Part shown: piece after piece, positions 45,010 to 56,637 of the stretch | How the letters are laid out: each line of letters starts with the position of its first letter | Numbering within the stretch: position 1 is the first letter of the stretch | From: Phialocephala subalpina | Lineage: Eukaryota > Ascomycota > Leotiomycetes > Helotiales > Mollisiaceae | Direction of reading: 5' to 3' | Length of the DNA stretch: 64,000 nucleotides | NCBI GenBank assembly: GCA_900073065.1 | Contig: FJOG01000001.1 | Location: 336,384 to 400,383 of the forward strand | Program-made: the position numbers and the translations under genes | The notes under the pieces: generated by a model | Seen by the model: the letters and a program-made list of their open reading frames with translations, nothing else | Databases searched by the model: none | What the model was told of the DNA's origin: nothing

Positions 45010-46600
45010 TCAATGACTGCAGCCGCCCTCGCTGCCATCTTCTTCTCCATCATCCGCTTTCTTTGCTTTCGTCTTCTTCTTTGGCGACGTCTTCTTGAAC
45101 ATAGTGTCGAGAGTTTTCTGCTTTTTCTTATCCACCTGGCCCTGGAATTTCTTCCGCTCCTCGGCACCGATGTCCTGTAGACGCTGTTCTTCTTCCTGAA
45201 AGTCTTTGGTGCCTGCATCAGCACCCACGAGACTCTCGAGTAATTTGATCTCGGCAGCCCAAACGCCCTTATCTTCGACTGACTTGCCATCTGCTCCTTT
45301 CTTGTCGATGGGTGTCTCTAATACCATCGGAAGATCCTGGAAGGGGGAAAAGTTGACCACATTGTGAAATGCTCTCAGGCCGAGGAATCCAGTGCCGATG
45401 TTTGCGTGTAGGTCTCGGTTAGAAGACAAGGGTGTCTTGCTGTCGTTCAGGTGGAGAGCCTTGAGGTATGACATGCCAACGATTTCGGAGAAGCTGTCCA
45501 TCGTCTTCTTGAATGCTTCTGGAGACCGCAGGTCGTATCCTGCAGCGAAAGAATGACATGTGTCAATGCAAACACCCACACGAGACTTGTCCTCAACAAG
45601 AGCAATGATATCGCGCAGGTCCTCCCACGTTGAGCCAATTATATTGCCAGCACCTGCCATATTCTCGAGTACTGTGACTACTGTCCTGGTGGCCTTGTGT
45701 GCCTTGTTGAGCTGTGCAGCGATGCGAGCGATTGCCTCCGGACGAGGATTTCCTCCGCTGCTTCCAGGATGAAAATTATATAGCTTAATACTAAGAGTCT
45801 CGCAACGCTGCAGATCATCCAGAAAACAGTTATATGCCTGATCAGCTTTCTCAGGATCTGGTTGAGCAAGATTCACAAGATACGAGCCATGTGGGAGGAC
45901 GTGTTTCGCGGCATCGTATTTGTGCTCCAAACAGAAGGCTTTGAATTGGTCTCGGGCTTCGGGTGCGAGGGGAGGACTCGTCCATTTTCGTTGGGACTTA
46001 AGGAACAGGGCGAAGGCATTTCCTCCGATGTGCAAAGAATTATTAATAGAGTTCTGTACACCTGTGAACTCGTCAGTGAATATCCTGTGATGACTTGATA
46101 GGAGCAAACATGCCTCCGGAAGCAGACACATGAGCACCGATGTGCATGGCATGTTTCAACGTCCCAATCGCAGTTCGTGCTGCTAACGGCATAGCTTCGG
46201 CTTCCTTCTCTTCCTTGGTCTTGCGCTTCTTGGTAACTTTCTTCTCTTCTGCGTCTGCCCCCTCGTTCTCGTCGTCCTCTGCCTTCGCTTTGCGTTTCGC
46301 AGCCTTGGGTTTCGGCTTCTCTTCGACTACGACCTTCGACTTGACTCTATTGATCTTGAGCTTTGCTGATGATTTCTTTGGGGACTCGATGAGCTCTTCC
46401 TCAGATTCGGATTCCTCTTTGTAGACTTGCTTGGTGGCTCTGGACGTTCTGGTGCCGGGAGACTTGGTGGATATCGCGACAACTTCTGTTTCCTCAACCT
46501 TCATGGCTTTTCGACTCTTCCTCGGCGTTGTGGATGGTGTTGCAATTGCGGGGTCCTCTAATGCTGGGTCGTCCGACTGTTTAGTCGCTCTGCGAGGCAT
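45010..46600 (-). CDS. APN1: AP endonuclease, endonuclease IV/APN1 family
   Basis: Exons 46600-46114 and 46061-45010 give 512 aa. The N-terminal 140 residues are Lys/Glu-rich and disordered with likely nuclear signals (KPKPKAAKRKAKAED, KKVTKKRKTKEEK). The TIM-barrel catalytic domain starts at MHIGAHVSASGGVQNSINNS and keeps the zinc-site segments KLYNFHPGSSGG, VLENMAGAGNIIGSTW, CIDTCHSFAAGYDL, LHLNDSK, RDLHANIG and LETP. It ends in a basic tail (KKTSPKKKTKAKK). The enzyme cuts DNA 5' to abasic sites and cleans 3' ends in base-excision repair. The intron (46113-46062) starts GCATGT; only this GC donor restores the invariant SASGGVQN. A GCACGTGAC element lies 108 bp upstream. Confidence 0.95.
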
Positions 46601-47706
46601 TTTGATGGTTCAATCAATGGCTGTTGAGAGTCTTGGTCGTGAGGGAATAGGAGTCAATGAAGCTCGAGACGCGACCGGTCGCGTCCAGAGTTGCTTTCAA
46701 ATCGTGCGCACGTGACACTGACCACCCCTTTTCTTTCCGAGATTTGGCAAGCCGTCTCTCGTTCTGCTACTTTGTATACTTTTGTCAGCTTGTCGATTCA
46801 TTCTTCTTCGGCCTCAACAAATGGCTCTCGGCTCAAGTACCATGCAATCCTCTAAAGAGGAAGTCTTGAATTAGTTGGCCCGAGGATCACACATGAACTC
46901 GATGTCATTGTCCCAACACAGCACGTATATACTTGCAATCATCTCAAAATCATTCGCAACACAGAGTTTGTTGTTCCCCAATCTCCAACGAATTACTCAA
47001 ACAACTTATCCTCGTCGTTTGGTTTCAATTGAATCCAGTTCCACTTTGGCAGGAAAGCTTCACTTGCTGCATTCCCATCCTGCAACAGTAAAGCAAAGAT
47101 AGCAATATCTGCAGCTACTGTATTCAAAACAGGAGCATCTGTATGCCAACCAGAGTCGTTCCGAGAGCTCCGACAAGTGTACGCCATTTAAATCGTTGTA
47201 TCTAGGTTGCCGATGTCGCTTTCTCAGCATCCAATTTTGTCGTTGATATTTGTCCACGATTCGTCAACTAAAATGCATGCCATGGCTAGTGCAAACGGTC
47301 GATCACCAACGGGCTGAAGTCTATGGCAAAATGGCCTCACGATAGTCAATCAGAGTGGCCTGATAGCTTACTAGACTTTCTCTCGCTACGGAGAAATCCC
47401 AATTGCAGGGTTGAGTTTGAGCTTGGTGGGGGGTGCTAAGAGCTACCCCTCCTTTCACAAGCTTATAAGAATTGCCCCCTCTCGACTTCTTGTCTTTTCC
47501 TCCTCAACGATTTCTTACGACAACAATTGCAAATCAAATATCGAAGTTTGTATCACCGTTCTTGGCCATGGGCATACAGCTGACTCAATTGCACAACCGC
47601 AGAACATCCAGTTCAAAGTACTCCTCTCTAGGAAGGAGTCATGATGTCCAAGCAATGGGATTATCCCTGAGAGGATCAAGGTATTTCACATATACGTAAC
47701 AGTATT
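46601..47706. other. intergenic region APN1 / THI4
   Basis: It holds the APN1 promoter and the distal THI4 promoter. Short frames here show no features. Confidence 0.4.
46708..46716. promoter_or_regulatory. GCACGTGAC element upstream of APN1
   Basis: GCACGTGAC followed by AC, 108 bp upstream of the APN1 start codon; identical 9-mer before POL5, PYM/QCR9 and BUB1. Confidence 0.5.
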
Positions 47707-47862
47707 GCATGAACCGGTGTTCGAATTCCAGCGTCATCACTGCCATTCATCCACCATCTGTTTCTACAGATGAGATGTCCGGCCTGGTGACACATGCTGG
47801 GTTCGTTCTGAGATCATACGGTCGAAACTTGATCTGGATAATACCAGCGAAAGGATCCATGC
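47707..47862 (+). ncRNA. TPP riboswitch (THI element) in the THI4 leader
   Basis: The 3' half carries the invariant thiamine-pyrophosphate aptamer text: CTGAGATCATACGG, then CTTGATCTGGATAATACC and AGCGAAAGGATCC. The outer stem pairs GCATG at 47707 with CATGC at 47858-47862, and P2 pairs ACCG (about 47713) with CGGT (about 47819). The insert between them is long, as in the extended P3 of fungal versions. In fungi such aptamers act in an mRNA-leader intron and change splicing when TPP is bound, so high thiamine lowers THI4 output. It sits 73-228 bp before the THI4 start, exactly where expected. The regulating splice sites (donor candidate near 47690, acceptor candidates near 47897-47903) are inferred. 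Confidence 0.93.
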
Positions 47863-47903
47863 CTTCTCCATCCCCATCCACGTACAGCTCTAACCCAGTT
47901 TAG
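47859..47903 (+). promoter_or_regulatory. 14-codon upstream ORF overlapping the end of the riboswitch
   Basis: ATG at 47859 lies inside the final aptamer stem and opens MPSPSPSTYSSNPV, then TAG at 47901. It would be present only in transcripts retaining this part of the leader and would then reduce THI4 translation, the arrangement known for fungal TPP-controlled genes. Function is inferred. Confidence 0.55.
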
Positions 47904-47916
47904 GTTCAATCCTTGA

Positions 47917-48976
<1,060 letters not shown>

Positions 48977-50888
48977 TCTTTTTTCTCTCCATCGTGGTCG
49001 TGAGGCGATCAAGGGAACGAAGCACAAACAAGGCAACGATATGAGGAAGATGGAAGTCGGGCTCGAGTAGTCTCGCAGACAAGATAGTAGATACAATGAA
49101 TTCAACGCTCATTACCTGTCAATTAAGTCGTATCTCTTGTCACTCTGCACCAAGACAATCTCAAACGTGAACAACGTGACTTTAAAATCTCATCAACCAC
49201 CATCAACCAAGAGAATACCTACACCATTGGCAGCACTTACGAACGTTAAGTCGCTGTCCTATCATATGGCTGCAAGGAGAATGTCTCGGTCAGGCTGCAA
49301 GTGAGGCTGAACTTGTACAACCACGAAAAGCAAATTTGATTGACTTCAAGATGCATCGCTGTTTTCTTGAGGAAAGACATCATTACTCCTCCTGTGATAT
49401 CGGAAATAGCAGCATCAAATGCTGATTTGCCTACTAGCAGCTCAAGTAAAGATCTAGACCATATTGCTATCGATCAATTTCCGGCTCCGGTTCGCAAGGT
49501 TACCGTAGCTCAGGCTGTGTCAGTAGGAAGGATGAAGTAGGAGAGGAAGTTATACTAGCTTGATTAAGAATGAGTGTAAAACGTGGTTTTTATCATCTTT
49601 ACTCGCCTGAACTTGACTTCTTGAAATCTCTTCTTGGATGATTTTAATTAGTTGGCAGAATAAGGCGATGGCCTGATCTGAGTCAATCGTCAAACCTGAG
49701 TCTGAAATGACTGGGTATGTCCGTGAACAAGACGGCCAATCAACACGTTCCAAGCGTCATTTCTGGGATGGTGAGCTGAGTGGCCCGGTGCTATGTACTG
49801 ACGTCAACGTATGGTGTGGTGGATCAAGTGTGTCTTGCTCGTAAGTACTGGAGGCGAAAATAAGGCGATGACTGCAGGGAAAGAAAAGATGAGCCAGCTT
49901 TCAAATGACAACAGATCGAATCAGAGACAATTCCTTCCTTGTAGTAATCTTCGCCAATTCGCGGAACTAATTGCGTGCCAAACGTTCTTCTTCATATATG
50001 AAATGCTGAGTTAAGCAAGTATCAAGGTAATATTACTTGTAATTTGAAGAGAAATAATCGATGAAGATGAGAAAAGAAGGAAGACCCTACAGAACCACTC
50101 GTAAGAAGAGCCCTCCTTCTATGGCCACAGTTTTTCTGATCAAGCGGCAGCTCCGGAAGGTCTAAATGCAAGGTTTGCAGGGCTTAAAATTGCTTGACAA
50201 GGGCCACCGAAAGTAACACTCTCCAGATTGCTTGAGGAGCCAACTACAAAGCCCGAAAATACCCACTCTAAGGCCCTATAGTACATTACTAGGGATTTGA
50301 GACTACGTCAATGGGGGTAAACATGTCTCCGTAGACATTCCGAAAGATAAGGGCCCTTACAAGTGCTTAGAAGCTTCTCGCTTAGCTGCGGATTTGAAAA
50401 ATAAAATTTCTTTATAGTCGCCAACAAAATCGGCTTCCTCTCGCACTCACAAATTGGGATAATTTGGTCCTCGCTTATCTTACCAATGATTTGGCAGCAT
50501 TAATGAGCACCTTTGGACCAGCAGAATACGGGATCTCATCACGTGCCTACTGATATATCTTAGGTAATTCTCTCGCAACTTCCTATTTTGAGATATAAGG
50601 AGTTAAAGAAGGAGTCTAGTATTCCTACTCTTAGCTTCTAAAGCGTCGCGTTATCGCAAATACTCGCTGAGTCACGTGAGAATGTCTGACTGAGTTATAC
50701 ATTGCTTAGTAATGCCTACCTCATAGGCGAGATAAGCGCGAGCCTCATCGTTGAAATTGGTGGTGCTGGGTGCCTAATGCGCAGGAAGCTTTCCTCTTCA
50801 TTTACCAACTATCCCGTATCGACGGACGGCTGCATCTATTCTCTCCAGCTACTAAACCAAGGTGTGTTTGGACGGCCTTGGTATAATA
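48977..50888. other. intergenic region, about 1.9 kb
   Basis: No supported gene; frames at 49340-49540, 49811-50014 and 50702-50908 are short and featureless. A TCACGTGA palindrome is at 50672-50679. Confidence 0.4.
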
Positions 50889-53761
50889 ATGCGTCTTCTG
50901 CAACTTGAAAGCTCCGGCGACTTCAGCCTTACCGAGGATTATACCGAACATGTTCCGCTATACGCGATACTCTCTCATACTTGGGGAAAGGATACAGAGG
51001 AAGTCACCTTTGACGACTTTAGAGCAGGAACTTACATAGGCAAGACTGGATATAGAAAGATTCAGTTCTGCGTCGAACAAGCTGCAAGAGATGGATTACA
51101 GTACTTTTGGGTAGACTCATGTTGCATTAACAAATCCAATCATGCAGAGCTTTCAGAGGCTATTAATTCCATGTTTAGCTGGTATCGGGATGCGGCCAAA
51201 TGCTACGTCTACCTCTCTGATGTCTCTACACGAAGTAATACAAACGAGTCGTTCTCTCGGTCCTTATGGAAATCAGAATTCCGGTATAGTAGATGGTTTA
51301 CTAGAGCCTGGACGCTTCAAGAGCTTATTGCCCCACACTCAGTCGAATTCTTCTCTCGGGAGGGCGAACGATTAGGCGACAAGAGATCGCTAGAACCATC
51401 ACTTCACGACATCACAGGCATCCCGGTGGAAGTCCTTCGAGGAAATCCTCTCACCCAATTCTCTGTTGAAGAGCGGATGCTATGGGCAGCAGAACGCACG
51501 GCCAAACGTAAAGAAGATGAGGCGTACTGTCTATTAGGAATCTTCGGCCTACACATGCCGCTTATTTATGGCGAGGGGAGAGAGAATGCGTTTATGCGGC
51601 TAGAGGAGGAGATCGGCAAACGTTCCAAAGGTGAGTCCAGTAAAGTGAATAACGAATCATCGAGTTGATGAAGCTATGAGTATAGTTTACTAATATCGAA
51701 TACGGCTAACATACTTGATTCTGGTGCAGGCGCTAATATACATGGCAACGTACACTGGATAGTGCCTCGGGCTGTCAATAGCTTATTTACTGGGCGTTCT
51801 GATCTACTATCCCGAATACAGAAGGCTTTAGAGATTAAATGTATATTCGCAACCACAAAGCAGAGGAGGTTCGTGATTACAGGACTAGGCGGACAAGGGA
51901 AGAGCGAAATATGTTTACAAGTGGCGAGCTCAATGAAACAGCAGTACGTCCTTACTATGGCCTTTGAAGCTTTATATGATATCTTAGCTTACACTATAGG
52001 TTCTGGGGAGTGTTTTGGGTCGACGTCGATATGCCTTCTACCGCTAAGAAGGATTTTGTCGCTGTTGCAAAGCTGCTTGGCCACTCAGTCGAGAGCGTTC
52101 CCGAAGCACTTCAAGTTCTTGCAACTACGCGTCAAAGCTGGCTCCTTATTCTTGATAATGCGGACGATCCGGAGTTTGATTACCAAACATATTTCCCCTC
52201 TGGGACTCACGGTGCCGTTCTCATGACATCTAGCGTTGCCGAATGTAGGGGTTATAGTCTAGACGCATTCGAAGCACTAGGGGGCCTTAAAGAGCAGGAT
52301 TCAAAAGGACTCCTACTTAAAGCAGCCGGATTGTCTCCAGAATTATGGCTATCTTATGATAATCAAGCCAAAGAAGTGGTCCGCCTCTTAGGATCGCACA
52401 CGCTTGCCCTGATACAGGCTGGGGCTTATATTAGTCAGGGCCACTGCCAATTACACCAGTACCCTGAGGTATATCGACGGCAGCGAACGCGGCTTTTGAA
52501 ATATCGACCTAAGCAGGTCCAATCGAGGTATTGCGATGTTTACACAACCTTTGAAGCCTCAGCAAATGTCTTGGAACAGTCCCAAAGCGAGTCTGCAAAA
52601 GACGCTTTACGTTTACTACAGATCCTGTCAATGCTAGACTCTAACGTGCTTACTTTTCAAGTTTTCGAGGAGGCGTGGAAGGGTTGCAAAGAGATCTCAC
52701 GGGCTAGCAGTATCAAGGCCAGAGGTATCGATGAATTCTCCCAAGATCACGTCTCGCATTTACCGCGTTTTATGATTCCAGAGGACGACGCATGGGATTC
52801 TTTTCGTCTTACACAAGCCGGTTCTCAACTTGAATCACATTTCTTAGTTACTCGACATAGCTTGGACGGGTACCAAGGATGGTCGATGCACCCGCTGACT
52901 CACGCTTGGGCCAAGGATCGACAGGACTCAGAGAGTCAAGGTATAGCATGGATTGCAGCGGGTTGTGTTCTTGGGTTTTCTCTCTCAAATACTCGCATGT
53001 GGCAGACACAAGGGAGACGTCTACTTCCGCATGTCTTGTCTTATTTGGATATAAAGGTCAATAAGGCATTCGGGTTGGCAGCGAAATCAGTCGTCACTCC
53101 GCTTTTTCTCAAGTGCGGCAGGGCGCTATTGGATATGCGGCAAGACTCTAGACTTGGTCAATTGATACAAGACACGTTGCTCGAGCTTGGACAGAACCCC
53201 AGAGAGCTATCCGAAGAGTTCTTGCCGCTATATGACCTCCAAGCAAGAAACTTAATGAGTCTCGGAAGGAATAAGGAGGCCGTGGTGCTACTTAATAAGG
53301 CAGTCAAGATGCGCGAGATAACGCTAGCGGAGGACCACCCGGATCGGCTCACATCGCAGCATACACTTGCTCGTGCTTATTGGGCAAACGGGCAGGTCGC
53401 GGAGGCAGTCGCGTTGCTCGAGCATGTGATCCAGATCCGCGAGAAGACACTAGCAGAGGACCACCCGGATCGATTAGACTCGCAGCACGTACTCGCTCAA
53501 GTGTACAGCGCGAGCGGGCAAATCAAAGAGTCCGTTAAGCTACTTAAGCAAGAGATCAAGATTCGCGAAGTTACGTTAGCTATAGACCACCCGGATCGGT
53601 TACACTCGCAGCACGAACTCGCTATAGCGTATAGGGCGAACGGGCAAGTCGAGGAAAGCGTTGCGCTGCTCAAGCAGGTCGTCGCGATCCGTACAACGAC
53701 GCTAGCGGAGACGCACCCGGACCGGCTAGCCTCGCAGCACGCACTCGCTGGAGCTTACTAG
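50889..53761 (+). CDS. HET-NB-ARC-TPR fungal NLR, truncated by a stop inside the TPR array
   Basis: Exons 50889-51630, 51730-51943 and 52000-53761 give 905 aa. The HET domain (about 1-190) shows YAILSHTWGKDTEEVTFDDF, QYFWVDSCCINKSN and FTRAWTLQELIAP; HET domains trigger cell death in vegetative incompatibility. The NB-ARC ATPase follows with P-loop GLGGQGKSE (about 300), FWGVFWVDVD, and Walker B SWLLILDNADD (about 370). From about 742 come 42-residue TPR units with TLAEDHPDRLxSQHxLAxxY. A TAG at 53759 ends the frame right after the fourth unit; two further units continue in frame to 54034 (996 positions in all). Sister units have Trp (TGG), Arg or Ser there, and TGG to TAG is one change. Inferred role: STAND receptor for non-self recognition; activity of the shortened form is unknown. 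Confidence 0.9.
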
Positions 53762-53990
53762 GCTAATGGTCAAGTGAAAGAAGCTCTCGCGCTGCTCGAG
53801 CAAGTAGTTAAGATCCGTACAACGACGCTAGCGGAGACGCACCCGGACCGGCTAGCCTCGCAGCACGAACTCGCTAGAGTGTACAGGGCCAACGGGCAGA
53901 TCGAGGAGGCCGTCGCACTGCTCGAGCAAGTCGTCGAGATCAAAAGGACGACGCTCGCAGAGACGCACCCGAGCCGGCTAGTATCGGAGG
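53290..53990 (+). repeat. 126-bp (42-codon) TPR-coding tandem repeat
   Basis: Six units. The stretch starting ATCCGTACAACGACGC and ending CGCAGCACG is identical in units 4 and 5 over about 55 bp, far above the similarity of units 1-3. Recent unit copying or gene conversion is implied, as in repeat arrays of other fungal incompatibility genes. Confidence 0.8.
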
Positions 53991-54034
53991 ACACACTTTC
54001 TTACTTTTTACAACAACTTAATTCCCAATCATAG
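53762..54034 (+). pseudogene. TPR units cut off from the HET-NLR by a TAG
   Basis: In the same frame as the NLR and directly after its stop, this reads ANGQVKEALALLEQVVKIRT, TTLAETHPDRLASQHELARV and YRANGQIEEAVALLEQVVEI, ending LSYFLQQLNSQS. It is clearly the natural C-terminus of the array and has no own start at its beginning. It would be expressed only by stop readthrough or in strains lacking the stop. Confidence 0.8.
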
Positions 54035-55892
54035 CAGTAGTTGTGACAGCTCAAGACCATAGACTGGACTAGGTGAAGAGAATGATTGATATTGCTGAAC
54101 TACTTAGAATCTAAGGTAAAGAAAAAAGAGAGAAAGAGAGAGTTGAACTGTTTACCTATATAGCCTGAAACTATCCGTCTGAGGCCCCCAAGGCCCTAGC
54201 CCCTGACCCGTTCCGTCACATGTTCACCGGAGCCGTGACGTAGTTGCTTGCCAAAACAGCTGGGGCAGAAGACTTTTGTAGGCTTTCACGGCTATTTCTT
54301 TAGATTTTATATTATTTTAATGACTTCAAAGAGGGGCTTGGGGGAGGTGAACTTTATATACTAGTTGGGTGACTTCCGAGACGTTTGATTACTTAGCTTA
54401 GAATATTCTAGAAGTTTCACTTTTACTCTTTTAGCCACTTAGTTTTAACACTTACTAGATAGTAATTACTTCGTGTGAATGTAAGCTAAGATATACATTA
54501 TGAGCTATACAGCTAAGAAATAGCGGGAGCATGTACGGGTACGGAATAGCCCAAGAAGGGGGTATTGTGAAAACGACTTGTCGCACGCTAATAACCTTAT
54601 ATAGCGTCTAGCCTCTTCTGATAAGGTTCTTGTAGGTATCTCTATCTAGCGGGCGGGGTTGAAACTTTTACAGTAAGTAAGAGAGGAAGCCGATTTCGTT
54701 AGCGACTGTAAGTCTTTTTCTCTTTTTTCTTCTTTTATATTATATATAGTGAGTCTCTTTTCTTCTCTCCCTTTCTTCTCTCTTTTCTTTTTTCACGGCT
54801 TTTGCTAACTTGCAATAGATAAACATACCCATTGGCACTTAGTGAGCTGGGAGACTATAAAAGGGCTGGGAAGCTGGGAGACTGTAAGACTATGAGAAGC
54901 TGTGGGGCTAAGATGAGAGTGTAGATCGCATTATGTAGTGCAATAAACTCTGAAATCAACACTTTGACTATCCACTTAAGTCCGTGAGCTTTAAGTCTGT
55001 GCTTTTTATCTTACCCCTATGAGTCTTATGCTTACTGTAGATCTCCCGCGCCCACTCTCTGGCAAGTGGTCCAAGTTTGACCCCATCTGTCAAGTTTCCC
55101 TGTCAAGAAGCCTGTGCCGGTAGGAAGGCCCTCCTACGGGTGGTTTCCTAGGGAGACAAAAGAATTTGGGGTTATAGATTTGGTGAGGTGGTGGCCTAGA
55201 AAGTGGCTGAGAAGAAAGACGCAATAGGACTCGAAGCCAATGTTTGAGAGCGTACTAGAGAATAAAAATGCGTTACCTAGTCGCAAACTTTTCCTTTAGA
55301 GACTAGGACATTTCCTGCGGACTCCCTGGAACCCTAAGCGAGACCCCTGGATTAGCGAGTTTACATCGATCTCCTTCACTTCACTCCTCCTCCTCATCAC
55401 GGTAGAATAAAAATTTTGGACCAATAGCCATTGTATTTGCCAGGTACAGCGTTTCCTTTGTCAGAGGAGCTACTCTGCCTGCTTTTGGCTTTGAGCCTTG
55501 TGAGACAGGCAGACAAAGTAGCTGCTGAGAAAAGGTCTGCTGAACGCGCTCATTTAAGGGGCTCTATATACTAGGGACGACGGGCGGGAAAATTTTAAGT
55601 TCTCCGAACGCGAATGATGAAGAAGATGCAGAGTTTTTCAGCGAAAAGAACACCTTAAATAGCCTGTGCTCGCACTAGAACCTAATGCTAGGCTCGCTCG
55701 GGGTTGCTTAGACGAAGCATAAAAGCGCACGAGCGTTGCTGCATAAAACATTCCATTTAATATGGCACGTTGATCGCAAGAGGGTAAGGCAACGCAGAAG
55801 AATGGTCTTATATTCTATCTCCAACACATCATTACACAATCACAAAAACCTATCTACCCACCACCCAAACTCAAAAGCACTCCTCCCTTCCT
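54035..55892. other. gene-free region before gap 2
   Basis: About 1.9 kb with no supported frame. It has a pyrimidine-rich tract near 54710-54800 and loosely repeated GCTGGGAGACT words near 54848-54885. GGCCC-rich text near 54180-54210 recalls that at 39970-40110. Confidence 0.4.
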
Positions 55893-56598
55893 NNNNNNNN
55901 NNNNNNNNNNNNNNNNNNNNNNNNNNNNNNNNNNNNNNNNNNNNNNNNNNNNNNNNNNNNNNNNNNNNNNNNNNNNNNNNNNNNNNNNNNNNNNNNNNNN
56001 NNNNNNNNNNNNNNNNNNNNNNNNNNNNNNNNNNNNNNNNNNNNNNNNNNNNNNNNNNNNNNNNNNNNNNNNNNNNNNNNNNNNNNNNNNNNNNNNNNNN
56101 NNNNNNNNNNNNNNNNNNNNNNNNNNNNNNNNNNNNNNNNNNNNNNNNNNNNNNNNNNNNNNNNNNNNNNNNNNNNNNNNNNNNNNNNNNNNNNNNNNNN
56201 NNNNNNNNNNNNNNNNNNNNNNNNNNNNNNNNNNNNNNNNNNNNNNNNNNNNNNNNNNNNNNNNNNNNNNNNNNNNNNNNNNNNNNNNNNNNNNNNNNNN
56301 NNNNNNNNNNNNNNNNNNNNNNNNNNNNNNNNNNNNNNNNNNNNNNNNNNNNNNNNNNNNNNNNNNNNNNNNNNNNNNNNNNNNNNNNNNNNNNNNNNNN
56401 NNNNNNNNNNNNNNNNNNNNNNNNNNNNNNNNNNNNNNNNNNNNNNNNNNNNNNNNNNNNNNNNNNNNNNNNNNNNNNNNNNNNNNNNNNNNNNNNNNNN
56501 NNNNNNNNNNNNNNNNNNNNNNNNNNNNNNNNNNNNNNNNNNNNNNNNNNNNNNNNNNNNNNNNNNNNNNNNNNNNNNNNNNNNNNNNNNNNNNNNNN
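55893..56598. other. assembly gap, 706 N
   Basis: A run of 706 undetermined bases, the same length as the first gap. Frames crossing it are artefacts. Confidence 0.99.
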
Positions 56599-56637
56599 CT
56601 ATTACATCTGACAGCAAACTACACGAGAGTACTCGCC

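Noticed and set aside
53290..53990. Regular 126-bp repeats as a CRISPR or satellite array
   Set aside because: They encode TPR units in frame with the NLR.
55736..56617. Frames across the second N run
   Set aside because: Same artefact as the first gap.
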